Part shown: positions 33,000-45,210 of the stretch, piece by piece
Layout: every line of letters begins with the position of its first letter
Numbering within the stretch: position 1 is the stretch's first letter
NCBI GenBank assembly: GCA_009823505.1
Contig: VZQC01005680.1
Location: 6,612,616-6,676,615, forward strand
Reading direction: 5' to 3'
Source: Rhizomys pruinosus
Taxonomy: Eukaryota > Chordata > Mammalia > Rodentia > Spalacidae
DNA: 64,000 bases
Translations under genes and position numbers: made by a program
Notes under the pieces: generated by a model
Seen by the model: only the letters and a program-made list of their open reading frames with translations
What the model was told of the DNA's origin: nothing
Database searches by the model: none

Positions 33000-34457
33000 T
33001 CACAACCTTGTGAATATTGCCTTGGGCAGGCCTGAGTTGCTCAGGGTGAAATGCTCTTACCTGGGGTGGGAAAAGTGATTGCAACCTTTCCATAGGGGCA
33101 TCCTCCCCAATCCTTATCCCCTCTGCAGGTAGAGCTAATCTGATCATGGAGGAAGCAAAGATAGGCAGCCAGTGCATAAGAATATTCTCTTTTATGACAG
33201 GAATATGTGAAAGCATCCAGAATGTGCAGAATTAAGAAAGATGAAGCAGGGCTGGAGATGGGACAAAAGGCAGAGTTGAGAGCTTGTTTATTTGCCTGTA
33301 ACAAGAATATCAATTTGCCAGGCACTCACTGTCTCATTGTCATGGGGTTGAGTTTTCTGGCCTGGTGTGCTTATGCTGTGAGAGGCAGACTCAGCTGGGG
33401 ATTTCCTGGAGCTTGGCAGCTGTGGAATCAGTTAAATGACCAGGTGGGGTCTGGTCCAGTGTGTGGCACTGTGGGTGCCATTGTCTGAGATACACCTGCT
33501 CTCCCAGATAGAGTGGAAGTAAGGGGATCTTTTGAAGGTTCGGGAAGAAGGCAATTGGTGGGCTTCAGGAGGAGGTTCCCGAGGAGAGTGAATACTGGCA
33601 GGTACTCATGAAGGGGAGTACTTTCTAGAGAAGGAGGTTTACTTAAGAGAACAGGAGGACTGTACATGAGTTCAAAGGGACTGAGAAATGAGGGGCCTTT
33701 GTGGTAGACCTGATCCTGGTTAGGGGTAGCAGAAGGAGGAGAATCCAAGGTCAATGAAGTTCAGAGTTTAGGTTGGAAAGATGACTTTTGAGAAGTGCAT
33801 TTGTCTGTTCCATATTGCCTGAGGATTGGGGTCAATAAAGGATGTGGAGTTTCCAATTGATTTTTAGAGCTTGGGTATTTGTTGTGTAATTTTGGAAATA
33901 AAGATTGGCCCATTATTGGACTGGATGGTAAAAGGGAGACCAAAGTCGGGGAGGATGGATTCAAGGAGATGAGAAGCAACAGTATCTGCAGGTTCACTGG
34001 TTGTTAGGAAGACTCGACTCATCCTGAGAAGGTATCTATTGTGGTGAGGAGCTATTGAATCATTTTATGAGGGGGGATGTGGGTAAAGTCAATCTGCCAG
34101 TCGGTTCCAGGAAGGGATTCCCTGTGTTGATGGAGTTTGAAAGAGGGAGGATGTTTGGCCCCTCCCTGCAGAGAGACGTTTGTACAGAGAGAACAAGCCG
34201 CACCACAGAGGAGATTAGTGAGGAAAAGCAAGAATGAAAAATAAGACTCAGGAACCTGTATAGGCAGTGTGTACCAATATGAAAAATATTGCGAAAATGT
34301 GTGAGTATGGTTGCAGTCTGGGAGTTGGGTAGACAGTAGAGGTCTCTTATGAGCAACCATCCCTGAGGGACTGTAACAGAACCCTGCTTCATGAGAGTCT
34401 GCCACTGCATCAGGGAATAGGAAGGAGTAAAGGAGGGAGGCTAAGAAAAAGAACTAG
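33000..34457 (-). pseudogene. pol: class I ERV integrase remnant
   Basis: Minus-strand fragments with gammaretrovirus-like integrase signatures: P-G-T-D-W-Q-I-D-F-T at 34060-34110 (core start, first acidic residue), a damaged D-N-G-like region and Y-R-P-Q-S-S-like context around 33830-33960, and S-P-F-E-L-M-Y at 33650-33690. Several frameshifts and stops. Family assignment follows from these motifs and their order after RT and RNase H. Confidence 0.7.
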
Positions 34458-34702
34458 GGGGCTGGAGAGATGGCCTAGTGGTTAGGAGCACCAAATGCTC
34501 TTGCAGAGGACCCGGGTTCGATCCCCAGCACCCACATGGTGGCTAAGAACCGTCTTTAACTCCAGTTCCAGGAGAACTCCAGTTCCAGGGGAATCCGACA
34601 CCCTCTTCTGACCTCTGTGGCATTGCACAACACGGGTGCACAGACTTACATGCAGACAGTACATTCATACACACAAAAATAAATAAAAAATTTAAAAAAA
34701 GA
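34458..34702 (+). repeat. B2 SINE in ERV pol
   Basis: Plus-strand B2 flanked by aaaaagaactag at 34446-34457 and 34703-34714. Confidence 0.95.
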
Positions 34703-34714
34703 AAAAAGAACTAG

Positions 34715-35377
34715 AGACCTCTGGGGTTCGACTCTCTAGCAACCCTCTCCTGAAAAAGAATTGCCCCAGGCCATGGGAGAGTGCAGGGTTGATGTCCCTT
34801 ACAGTGGATGACAGAGGCCTTGTAAATAGGAGGCCTCTAGTAATTTGAGAATAAGGGACCATTGGTGATTGGAGTCCATTTAGGTGAGAGAAAACCTCTC
34901 TTTTTCCAAACGGTGCCATGGTGGTGTAGGATATGAAAAGCATATGTAGAATCCGTGTAAATGTTGACTTCTTTCCCTTGGTCCAGGGTAAAGAGGGCAA
35001 CAAGTTCTGCCTTTTGGGAGGTTGTTCCCCTAGTCAGTGGTCATTTTCTATTCCTGGTCATCAGAGACAATCTCACATCCCACCACCTGAGACCATTGTG
35101 GAATGTTAGAGGAACTGCCATCAAGGTACTGGGCGTGGTCTGGGCTAGGGGGAGGAGACAGGGAGATCTTGGAAATGTTTCCAGGCAAGAGTGTGTAAGA
35201 TGTTTAGGCAAGAGGGTGTCTGGGTTAAGTGGAGAGTGTGAGTCTAGGATGATGTCTAAGTTTCTTAGAATGATAACATGAAAAAGTTGGAGTTTAGAAG
35301 GGGTTAGGGTTGATAGACTGGAGTCAGATAGGAAGTCCTTGAATTTATGAGGAGGAAGGATGGTTAGTTTCTCTCAG
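34715..35377 (-). pseudogene. pol: class I ERV RNase H remnant
   Basis: Minus-strand similarity to retroviral RNase H: a Q-K-A-E-L-V-A-L stretch, then N-I-Y-T-D-S-T-Y-A-F with its catalytic Asp, and a C-K-G-H-Q motif in its expected place. Broken by stops. It lies between RT and integrase, as in retroviral pol. Confidence 0.75.
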
Positions 35378-35389
35378 AAGGTAAGCTTT

Positions 35390-35836
35390 CCAGCAGTAAA
35401 GAAAGATGACATCATGAGCTTTGCAGGAAAATGACTGGAGCTAGAGGACATCATGCTGACTGAAGTAACACAGTCCCAGAAAAACAAACGACGAATGGTA
35501 TCCCTCATCTATGGATGCTAGGGCCAATTACCTAGTTGTAAGTATTTCTTGCATGTGGCCCCCTGAGCTTTTGTCCAAAGCAGTTGGGAGTGATGCATAT
35601 TGGAAACAACAACAACAACAACAACAACAACAGAAAGGACTACATCGAAGAACTGACTAAAACAATGAACTTCTGCTCAAAACAGTCAACTTCCTCATGG
35701 AGATATTGAGAAAGACTGAGAAAGAGATGAAAAGCATGTTTAGCAGAATGCATGAGCTCTGGTGGGGTGGGGGAATGGGTGGGGCACACGGGTCTAGATT
35801 TGTTAAAAAAATAAAAGTAAATTTATGTAAAAAAAA
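35390..35836 (+). mobile_element. LINE-1 3' end inserted in ERV pol, short 3' UTR type
   Basis: A 5'-truncated LINE-1: the last ~35 codons of ORF2, then a ~310-base 3' UTR with (CAA)n at 35606-35631 and an A-rich end. Perfect target duplication aaggtaagcttt at 35378-35389 and 35837-35848. Confidence 0.92.
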
Positions 35837-35848
35837 AAGGTAAGCTTT

Positions 35849-36890
35849 TGTGCTTCTTGGGCCAAGAGGGCTGTCAAGGCAAGGCAAGGACATGCAAACA
35901 GGGTTGCCAACCTCTGATGGAGGTATCCAGTTGTTTAGATGAACAGGCTATGGGGGCTTCATCTGTCCCAGGACTCCCAGAGCCATTCCCCTTGTTATCT
36001 GTTGTTTGTAGGGTGAAGGGCTGGCAGAGGGCTGGGAGAGCCAGGGCAAGAGCCTTCAGGAAAGCATCTCATAGCGTGGAAAGGTAATGGCTACTGCAAG
36101 CACGGGGTCCCTGGCAGTGCCACAGAGGGGCTCAGAGAGAAGAGCAAAGCTGGGCGTCCATGCTCAGACGAACCCAGCAAAGGGGAGGTGGGGCAAGGGA
36201 GTGAAGGCGTCGCTTTCAACCTAGGGTGACCTACCGGGAGGTGGGGGTGAGGAGAAGCCAAGGTGTTTGACCTGGGTGAGAGAGAGTCGGGCCTTTGTTG
36301 GAGAGACCCTGTATCCTTTGCAACCCAGAAAGTTAAGGAGAGTTTGTGTATAAATTGTACAGGGAAAGGAAGGGGAGCAAAGAAGAACATTATCCACATA
36401 CAGCGACGATGTACTAGGTGAAAGGTCTTAGGAGCAGAGGTCAGTAGCCAGAGGTTGGCCGGAGTGGTGAGGACTATCTCCAAACTCCGGAGGTAGCGTA
36501 GTCCAGGTGAGCCAAGAGGTGATGTGAGTGTTGGGGTCCTCCCAAGTGAATGCAAAAAGCTTGTAGGCATCTGGGTATAAGACTATAAAGAAGAAGTATC
36601 CTTGAAGTCTAGGACAGTGAAATGAGTGATGGAGGAATGGAAGACTGAATGGAGAGTATATGGGTTAGGGACCGTGGAGGTACAGGGAGGACAGTGGCAT
36701 TCTCCTGTCAAAGATCCTGTACCAGTTGGTAGGAGCCATTGGGCTTGAAGACAGAAAGAATTGGGGTACTACAGGGAGTCTGTGTGATGGATGAGGCCTG
36801 CTCCGAGGAGGGAAGTAATAATAGGCTTAGGTCCCACATAGTGCTTAAGTGAAATGGGATATTGGAGATGGCCAGAGAAAGTAGTGGCAT
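35849..36890 (-). pseudogene. pol: class I ERV reverse transcriptase remnant
   Basis: The minus strand reads, across several frames, a typical gammaretrovirus-like RT: the P-C-S-T-P-I-L-x-V-x-K-P-N-G segment with V-Q-D-L (36708-36890). Downstream, near 36380-36410, is the Y-V-D-D-like region, which appears as Y-V-D-N followed by V-L-L. Multiple frameshifts make it non-functional. Confidence 0.75.
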
Positions 36891-37008
36891 CTTTAAGCAT
36901 GATATGGGTAGGTATGAGATGAGAGACAGGCGAAGGTGAGAAGGTGTCCCCTATTTGGGGATTGACTTCAGAGGGAGGGAGCAGGAATGAGAATTAAAAT
37001 GGTGTTTG

Positions 37009-37157
37009 CTGGGCATAGTGGTGCATGCCTTTAGTCCCAGCACTCAGGAGGCAGAGGCAGGTGAATCTCTGTGAATTAAAGGCCAGCCTGGTCTACAGAG
37101 TGAGCTTCAGGCCGGCTGGGACTAAAAGGGATACCCTGTCTCAAAATTACCAAAAAA
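37009..37157 (+). repeat. B1 SINE
   Basis: Near-complete B1 (gctgggcatagtggtgcatgc to ccctgtctcaaaa). Confidence 0.93.
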
Positions 37158-37159
37158 AT

Positions 37160-37770
37160 GGTGTTTGAGTGTTTGAGTGGGGAACTAAAGAGAGGGAGAG
37201 TTTTTGCAGGAGGTCTCAACTCAAGTGAGGGCCTGGTCAGGTAGCCATCACAAGGAATGAGCGGGAAAGGGGAGCATCCCCAAACACACGTGGAGTGGTG
37301 CAGTAATGCGCAGATAACGAGGCCGGCCATCCACACCCACCACGGTGACCTGTGATGGGAAAGTTTTGCCAGAGTAGGATGGCGGGACCAGCCAGGTGCT
37401 CCCATACTGATGAATGAGGCTGCCCTACCCGCCTCCAGGACTGTGACCCCAGGCTCCTCCATCGTGCTGCTGAGATAATTTTCAGAAGCCGTGGTCCCAG
37501 GGCACCTTCAGTCTTTGACTGCCAGAGCAAAGAGGTGGTCAAGTGGCTCCCATGGAGTTTGGAGGGAAGGGGCTGACCTACCTTGATGGCGCAGGACAGA
37601 GAGTCAACCTTCCGGTGTCCTTGGAGTCCACAGTGGGGAGCAGTCATGGAGGCAGGCAGGCCTGGTGTCTGGTGCAGCCACAGCTGAAACAGGGCCCTGG
37701 CAGCTGTCATTGTGGCCCCAGAGTCTTCTTTAGAGGAGTCCTGAGAGCCACAGGCAGGAGGTAGCATTTT
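37160..37770 (-). pseudogene. class I ERV protease region remnant
   Basis: Between gag and RT on the minus strand. A readable stretch R-S-F-L-V-M-A-T followed by a P-G-P-type run and a D-L-L-x-K-L echo resembles the end of gammaretroviral protease. The Asp-Thr-Gly active site was not found intact. Confidence 0.5.
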
Positions 37771-37774
37771 TGGT

Positions 37775-39170
37775 GGTCCTAGGCGACTCTACCAATCCAT
37801 TCCTGGTCCTCTTGGCCATTAAAAACCTTAAATAGCTTTTTATGACTATCTGGGGCTGACTGAGCTGTGGAGTGGGAATTGTAGACCACAATGCTCTCTG
37901 GGGAGTTAGGATCCAGGTAGTTCGCTTAAGGAGTAGCTCAGTCTAGCCTCTCAGAAACTCTACAGCATTTTCATCGGGACCCTAGTTATTGGAGCACAGT
38001 TTATCAAAAATAACTACCTTGTGGGAAGTGTACCAGAGGAGAAGTGAATGTTGGGGTCCTCCCAAGTGAATGCAAAAAGTTTGCAGGCATCTGGGTATAA
38101 CGGTGTAGAGAAGAAGGCATCCTTAAAGTCTAGGACAGTGACATGAGAGATGGAGGAATGGAAGATGGAATGGAGGTGAATAATCATCTGGACCTTTGCT
38201 ATTCTACCTTGTGGGAAGGAGAATTAAGGTTACCAGCAGTGGGAGGGGACTTTATATCCAACTGGGGTCCTTTCTAGAGTTCTTGACCCACAGGGTACGT
38301 AGGATCTGCTACAGGAACCTTGTATGCATGGACCTGGGTCGTGACCCAGATGTGTTCTCAATCATTAGGGATCAAAGTAGTGGAAAGAATAGAGATATCA
38401 TACCAGGTAAGATCATTTATTTGGGTAAGGTAACAAAATTCTTTAGTGTAGTGAACTGGATCGGTAGCAAAGGAACCCAAGCAGTGCCCAATCTGGGAGA
38501 GATCAGAAATAGTCAAAGGGATATGGTTGGAGATCACTGTTCTTACACCTCTAGTGATCTCACCATTTGTCTGGGCTGTGGCTGAAATTGTCAACATCAG
38601 TAAGAATTTGGAAATCGAACATGCCAGTTCCCTGCCATAAGGACCCACTGTCATATATATACTGAGTCCAAGCTGTGTTAAAGTAAAAATAAATGGCAAG
38701 GTGCAATATCCCCTCGGAGTCCCAGGGTTGCAGATTCGTAAGGAGGCAGGCTAGAGGAGTGCTGGGAACAGTTTTGGAGACACTGCTTCCCTTTTTTGAA
38801 ATGAAGAAAGGAGCACAGTGCTGACCACAAGGTAGGGGCAGTGGTGAGAAGTTCCACAGAAAAGCTGGGACAGGAAAAAGATAAAGATGGAAATGGTGAG
38901 CTGAAGGAGAAGAGAGAACAATGCAGAGAGGTACCAATGAGCTGAACTGAAGGGCGTCCCTTACAGCTCAAGACACCTGGAAGGGAGTGAGGCCCAATAC
39001 ACAGAGGAGGAGTCCTTTGTTGAGGCCCACGAAGGAGGGGAGAGAGGAGAGTGTAACCTTGTGGGCTGGCACGGCTTTGGAGAGAGAGAGCAAACCCGAG
39101 ATCAGGCCGACTGAGTGAGACACTTGCCAGTGCAGGAGTGAAGGACAAAAGGAGGAGGAGAAGGTGGGGC
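37775..39170 (-). pseudogene. gag: class I ERV gag remnant
   Basis: The minus strand shows a matrix-like part with S-K-T-V-P-S-T-P-L and F-N-T-A-W-T-Q-Y (38640-38800). A capsid-like part follows with P-L-T-I-S-D-L-S-Q-I and K-E-F-C-Y-L-T-Q (38400-38530). These are in frames broken by stops. The order gag-protease-RT-RNase H-integrase is complete. A foreign 175-base insert lies at 38029-38203. Confidence 0.65.
38029..38203 (-). repeat. duplicated RT segment inserted in gag region
   Basis: About 145 bases match 36513-36656 (RT region) in the same orientation, with scattered differences. The insert is bounded by a 15-base direct repeat, ctaccttgtgggaag, at 38014-38028 and 38204-38218. Confidence 0.8.
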
Positions 39171-39314
39171 ATGCAGAGGAAGGCTGAATTGTGGTGGTGA
39201 AGAACCAGCGCTGGGCACGTGGTCCGAGGTCATCAGAGGGCCTGGACAGCAGCTCAGAGGTCAGGGCAAGAAAGGACGGCTGGCACCCCAAAGAGGAAGG
39301 GAAGAGAGTAGCCT

Positions 39315-39616
39315 CTCCCCTGTTTCAGCACTGTCAGGCTCAGAACAAGGACAACAGAGACCACTCTGAGGTGAGAAAAGGAGAGGCTGACCCCATGGAA
39401 GACAGAGAGCAGCAGCTTCTTTTCACGGTAGCCTGGGTTTTATAGGGTTTTGTGGGTAGGGGTAGGTAAGTCAATGGTAGGTAAGTCAATGGTAGGTGCT
39501 TGGTAAGGGGTTTCGGTTAGGTGTTTAGTTAGATGTTTTTCAGCTTTTCAACTAACTGTGATAGACAATCGGATGTGATGTATGATTGCAGTTGCATTGT
39601 TAAAAACAGAAGTCAG
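39315..39616 (-). repeat. 5' LTR of class I ERV, rearranged
   Basis: 39320-39470 matches the R/U5-side of the 3' LTR in the same orientation. 39497-39616 matches the U3 start of that LTR in the opposite orientation. Between them is a short tandem repeat (gtaggtaagtcaatg, two and a half copies). The outer part is interrupted by the LINE-1 at 39617. Confidence 0.55.
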
Positions 39617-41823
39617 CACAACACCACAGTGTAACACTTTCTTTTACTTGTAGGACAATTTAAAGGAATTAAGCTTAAATTCTTACTTCCCAAATAAGTA
39701 GAAGTCTTAGTCCAGTCATATAGCGTTAAAGAGCAAAGTGTTTATTGGGTAAAATTTATTTAGCAGGTACTCAACTCTGCCCAAGCTTTATCCACACCAG
39801 ATTATAGGATATTTTAAGGCTTAGTGATTGTTTAGATTAATTAAATTTAGAGTAGGTTTTGGTGGAAATGGTAATACAACTGAAACTAATTGGGAAAATA
39901 AAATGTTAATTGGTTTTTATTGTGTATTGTGTACTGGGGTAAGGTATACAAATGGCCTATATATTTTTTCTGAATAACACAAGATCACATTATAACACTT
40001 TCTTTACTTAGGACAATTTAAAGAACATAAGCTAAATCTCCTTCCCAAATATAGTTGCATATAGTCAATGAGAAAACGTTTGGTAAATTTATGAAAGCTT
40101 ATGCCTTGGCTTCTGTTATGGGTATGTGTAATACAACTTAGGCATCTATTAGGTCAAAACATAAAAAACCAAAAAAAAAAAAAAAAAAAAAAAAAGGGAG
40201 GTGGGAGGTGGGGTACTATCCTTTCTGGATACAAATGGAAAAACTCTGTGTTCCAATCCTATTGATAAATTTTCAATTTTTCTGATCTTGAAACTAACAA
40301 TGGGCAGGAGAAGTTTATGTTCCCACAGGTAAAAATCACCAATCTAAATGCCTGAAAACATACAACTTATGGCTGGCAGGATGAACTGGGGAATGCCAGC
40401 AGAGAGGGTGACCCATCTAACATTAAGGAATGAGGAATCTCAGACTGCCTGAGTCACGGACATTGAGCATCTCTCTGAATAATATTGGGGTTGACCTGTT
40501 TATAATGGCCTAATGAGTTTACTTCCAGGTGCTGAGAAACCTTCTACCTCTCCCCTTTTTTTGGAAAAAAAAAATAGATGGTATGAAACCACTCCCTAAC
40601 TGTAAACTAAAGCCAACTGTTACAGTGGTAATTCCCTATAAAACAGGCATAACGTATTAACTGATTGATAGGCATAGGACTGGGAAAGGATATTTCCCCA
40701 ACTAGAGCCAAATTCAATAGTAAAGTGTTTATAAGTTGTGTAATAAGCAAAATATATTACACAGGAAAGCTCTGACTCAGCAATGAATTATTCTGCCAGG
40801 AGATGTTGCTAGGGGATTCAAACCGCCCCCCCAAATTATAAAGGCCCTTTTGCCTATAAAATGGGAAATTACAAGGAGAAAGGCGGTAATCCCTGTTGTC
40901 AAAGACCAGGTAGTCGAGCATGAGATATATGTATGAGATGTCACTTGCTAGCCTCTGAAAAGGCTAGAGACAGTTACCAAAGGCCACCTAAAAGCAATAC
41001 AGCAAAAATTGGTCTCCCTGAGACAAGCAAGACTCCTCTGTCAATATCAGCTACACCTCAATAGCCTGGAGATACTGTGCAACAGTGGCAGCCAAGTGTC
41101 TATATATATCCCAAATCATTTTGGCTATTAAACTCTCTCCTTGGAGGAATAACTCACAGCTGATGCCACAAGCTTGTGTCCAGGTGGTTGGCGATGTTGT
41201 GCAGCCACAATAAGAACTTGGTCACCCTTTTATAGAGAAACCACAGTTTGCGGATAGCATACCACCCAACATCTCTGTCTATGCTACAGCTTAGCTTGAC
41301 ATAATAAGTGGTACTTCTTAAATGCCTGTAATCCAATTGCTTGTGCTTTGTTAGTATATGACTAAAAAGGGTATCACTGGGAAAGCTGTCAATCCATGAA
41401 AGGAAAAACCTGGCAGACTGGATAGTTCCAAAATGACAACTCCAAAGAAATTAGACTGTTTTCTTCTCACCCACTTGTGCCCCTTTCCCAAAGCCCAGGG
41501 AACAAAGTGTGGAAGAGGAGGTGTGGTAGATTGTAAGGGCTGTGGAGAGATAGGGGTGAATCATGAGACTACAGGAATATAGTCTGGACTCCTGATTGAT
41601 CAACATGTCTGTGCATACAAGCTTCTCCAACTGGACTATGGGAACCTTGGGTTGTTCAAAATTTGGACATAGATACTTGCAAAATGCACCAATTACCTGA
41701 TTGTATGACATAATGAGTGACGTCGATGCTATCTGCAAACAACTTTGTCATTGTATTGTAGAATCCCTTAAAAAAAAAAATAAATTAAAATTAAAAACAA
41801 ACAAACAAACAAACAACAACAAA
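39617..41823 (+). mobile_element. LINE-1 long 3' UTR copy, end type B
   Basis: 5'-truncated LINE-1 consisting only of 3' UTR. It parallels the long 3' UTR of the intact element over about 1.7 kb and shares its last 700 bases with 449-1190. A ~70-base segment (taacactttctttac...) occurs twice, ~360 bases apart (about 39630-39700 and 39990-40060). It ends in an A/CAAA-rich tail. Target duplication aaaaacagaagtcag precedes 39617 and recurs at about 41824-41838, so the insertion went into the ERV LTR. Confidence 0.75.
40164..40196 (+). repeat. A-rich homopolymer run
   Basis: Long A run inside the LINE-1 3' UTR, at the place of the A/G homopolymer in the intact copy. Confidence 0.9.
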
Positions 41824-41838
41824 AAAAACAGAAGTCAG

Positions 41839-42173
41839 GAGGGTACTGAGAAACTAGGGTGGTTTAGTTTCTATTTCCCAAAATGTTGTCCCCCCAACCC
41901 TTCCCACCCCCTGTTGTGGTCACCATGCTGGTGGTCAGCAGTAACTTCATTTTGGGGTCCAGTTAGGCTTAACAACTGTCACTAGCCATACTCACCCCCC
42001 TTTTCCCAATCCTCCAACCCTTATAAGCGACTGTGCCCGAGCAGGTACAGTTTCAAATCCTGCAGAAAAACTGTTGCCACCTTCATTGTTCTTGATAAAG
42101 AGCAATCTTCTCCTAAGGCCAGTTTCTCGTCTCTAATGTTCACATTGCCCTGGTCAATCATGATCTAACATTT
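41839..42173 (+). repeat. LTR-like stretch, orientation uncertain
   Basis: The first ~30 bases continue the class I LTR U3 interrupted by the LINE-1. The rest has a TATA-like cttataagc (42020s), gataaagagc and an end ...ctaaca, suggesting LTR structure on the plus strand. I could not join it to a family. Confidence 0.35.
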
Positions 42174-43200
42174 TCTAAATGTCAGAAGTCTTGGTTTTAG
42201 TGATGTGTGATTTTGGAGCAATAATAAAAAGCATATTAGAAATAGAAACTTATGGAATAAATATCAGTATAATGTATTGGCTTTTAGCAACTGTGAAATT
42301 AGAATTGCAAACAAAGAATATGTATAAATATTTGTATAGAAAATACTTTAGCAGGGAGACATAATATTTTTCTATTACCATTTTGTACAAGGCAGCTGAA
42401 CTTAAAAGTGGGATTTGATACTTGAGGAATTCACTGCCATCGAGTTGCACTGAGAAGTGAAAATTTTAAGATTAGGTTAACATATCCCCTGAAAGAATTG
42501 GTTTATGTCATAAATGTCATTTTCCAAACTTTCTTATTTTATATTACTTAATGTTTGGGGCTTTTTTTTTAAATATAGAAAACAATGATGGAGTTACAGA
42601 CATGCTGAATGTTTACTATCGATCTCCATCCTTCCACCCCTAATTTCACCTCTGCGTAAGGTGCCATCCCCAGCTTAACTACACTCTACTAATTATGGAG
42701 GAGGTAGAATTTGTGCTGTTGGCCTAGGTCTTGAACTTTCTGGAGTTTTATGGCATCAGTCACTTTCCCCCACCTCCTCATGCACTCTTTCTGAAACCAG
42801 ACACAGGCTCTTGTATCCTGAGACCCTTTTCTGGCCATAGCTGATACCTAATGCATCACACACTCACTTTCATTGTGACTGTCAGAGTCTAAGAAATAAC
42901 AATGCTAAATTATTTGACAAAAAAGTAATGAAAGTAAAAATAAAATACCCATTATGCCAAGCCCTTCAATCCTATCTCCAGGGACAAAAAACATTTTCTA
43001 ATATTTCAAAGCATATCGGTCTTGAATTTGAGTGACATGTATTTTATAATTAGGCCACATTTCTGGATCCTAATAGACCCTTTTTCTTTCACCTTTCATA
43101 AGTGTTGCTCTGCCTCTTCTTCATTCAGTTAACTTCCCTCATCTACATGGACAATTATTCTGTCAGTGTTGGAGCCCAACAGTAAAAGAATAGCTGAGCC
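42174..43200. other. unassigned AT-rich sequence
   Basis: No recognised gene or element. Confidence 0.35.
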
Positions 43201-43220
43201 TAGCAGTAAAAGAATAGCAT

Positions 43221-43310
43221 GTAGTTTATTAGAAATGCAGAATTTCAGGTCTTTTAGACAGAACTGCTGGATGACAATCTGTACTTTTGTAAGATGTGAG
43301 GGACTTTATT
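43221..43310 (+). repeat. MER5-like ancient DNA transposon fragment
   Basis: ttagaaatgcagaatttcagg, then a tgacaatctgtac segment, matches the known layout of the mammalian hAT-Charlie element MER5 with strong divergence, implying pre-rodent age. Confidence 0.55.
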
Positions 43311-43739
43311 TATAGATCAACATTTGACAAATGTCATTTGTGCTATATTTTCCCAATTCTTCTAAGCAATTTAATAAGCAAGGCCAGACACGGTACCTGA
43401 GTCCAAATCAGCAGCCCTCAGTTCTACCTTCACCAACTACCACCTTCAGTTAGCATTCTGTGCCTCAAGATAGTCATCTTTATAATGTACCAACAGTTAT
43501 GACTAATGTATATAATGCTATAATATCTGGCACAAAGGGAACATATAATAAATAACTTACTATATGTTCACAGTGTTCTGAATGATTCAGTCTCTTATTT
43601 TCCCAAGTTTCCTTAAATCCCTTTCATCTGAAAGTAAAATGCTTTCTCCTCAAATCACTTAGATTAAAGAGATTATTTGGTATTTGACAATGGGTAAACC
43701 AAGTACCACTTAGAAAAAAAAAATTAGATCCATACCACA

Positions 43740-44280
43740 CATCACATTGTGGTGTAACACTATTCCTGGGGAGATTTGAACATGTCTACTCACTCCAAAT
43801 AGGGACTCAGCAACAGACTAAAGTAAGGATATCACTAGAGTGCAGAATAGTGAAACAGTGAGCTTTATTTGGGTTACCTGTAGGAGTATGGAGATGGGTT
43901 ACTTATAGAAGCAGAAATGACTCACAGCTGCATCACCAGAAGCCCACTCCAGAATGGGTGATGAAATCAGGACACCTGGAGCCCCCTGCACAACCCATGG
44001 CCAGCTCTGGACTTCAGCAGGTGTCCTTTCCAGTTGCCCGGTTGTTCTGAGCCTCTGCCAGGCAACTCTGTCGGGATCTGCTTCTGGTCCTTCATCTGGG
44101 AGTGTTGCTTAGCAATCTTTACTGCTTATATATCCTTGGGGAAGGAGAACCTAGTGAATGTGGAAATTGCTGCACAACATTCCATCCCTTCCTCTTTTCA
44201 CACCCTCTTCTTCAATATCCTGGAGACCCAGAAGGTGTGACCTAGAAGTCTGACTGTCTTCCTCTAACTTTGGTGGGGCA
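43740..44280. repeat. old LTR-like dispersed repeat, copy 1
   Basis: Matches 48290-48700 and then 49527-49660 in order (attcctggggaga, gggttacttatag, ctgagcctct.ccaggcaactctg, ttgcttatatatac/cttgg). Read on the minus strand it contains AATAAAGCTC, compatible with an LTR. Family unknown. Confidence 0.5.
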
Positions 44281-44289
44281 CCACACCTT

Positions 44290-44958
44290 TGTGCTTTTAT
44301 TTATCTCTCTTTTATTTGTGCTGAGTCCATGTTTTATAACAAAAGAACACAGGTGAGGGAAGGACAAAAAAAATGAGAAACAGAAAACTACTTGAACAGT
44401 CATCACCTATAGCCATAAACAGAAAGACGGGGAAGCCTCTCAGCCAGCACATCGTATTTCCTTGCCAAAGAATTTTGTTTGTTTGTTTGCACTTTGAAAG
44501 TGAGTTCCATGCCCGTAAGTTTTGTCAAAGTTCCCAGTACCAGGTCTGAATATCCCCTTCTGAATTAGACCTTAAGCCCAATCAGAGAAGTTGATTCTGT
44601 CCATAATCACTTGCGCTGCTATTAAACTAGTTGTCTGGTCTTAGGTGGCTCTTTCATCATGAAACACAGAGAATCCCCAGTTAAATGGGACTTTGAGCCC
44701 TCATTCTCCCCAGTGACCATAGTAACACCTTCATTAATACTAGAGCTAGACCATATGGAGGGGCATGTCAAGCTTAGGTCTAGCCTTATTTCTCCAAGTC
44801 CTTTAACCAAAGCATGCAATGACTTCAGCGGGAGGGCCTTACTATGCAGTTCTGGAGTGCAAACAACAGCCATGACAATAGCCTTCACTGTTCTTGAGGA
44901 TCTCTGGACCTCTGTGGCCAAAAACTAGCACTGGAATTTTTAGCAATCTTATGGCTTT
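44290..44958. other. unassigned sequence
   Basis: Contains open stretches on both strands below 100 codons without family similarity; treated as chance. Confidence 0.35.
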
Positions 44959-44973
44959 TAGGAGTATTTATTT

Positions 44974-45210
44974 TTTAATTTATTTTAATTAATTTATTTA
45001 TTTTGAGACAGGGTCTCCCTGTAGCCTCAGCTGGTCTGGAACTCACAGAGATCTGCCTGCCTCTGAGTCCCAAGTGCTAGGATTAAAGGCATGCACCACC
45101 ACACCTGGCTTAAAGACGGTTCTTAGACACCATGTGGGTGCTGGGAATCAAACCCTGGACCTCTGGTAGAGCAGTTGGTGCTCTTAACCACTGAGCCATC
45201 TCTCCAGCCC
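44974..45210 (-). repeat. B2 SINE piece with B1 in its tail
   Basis: A minus-strand B1 (about 45003-45110) is joined directly to the head part of a minus-strand B2 (45112-45210). The pair is flanked by aggagtatttatttt (44959-44973) and aggaatatttatttt (45211-45225). Confidence 0.75.

Noticed and set aside
44622..44928. Overlapping 99- and 89-codon frames on opposite strands
   Set aside because: No recognisable family, no signal, and surrounded by repeats; length is compatible with chance.
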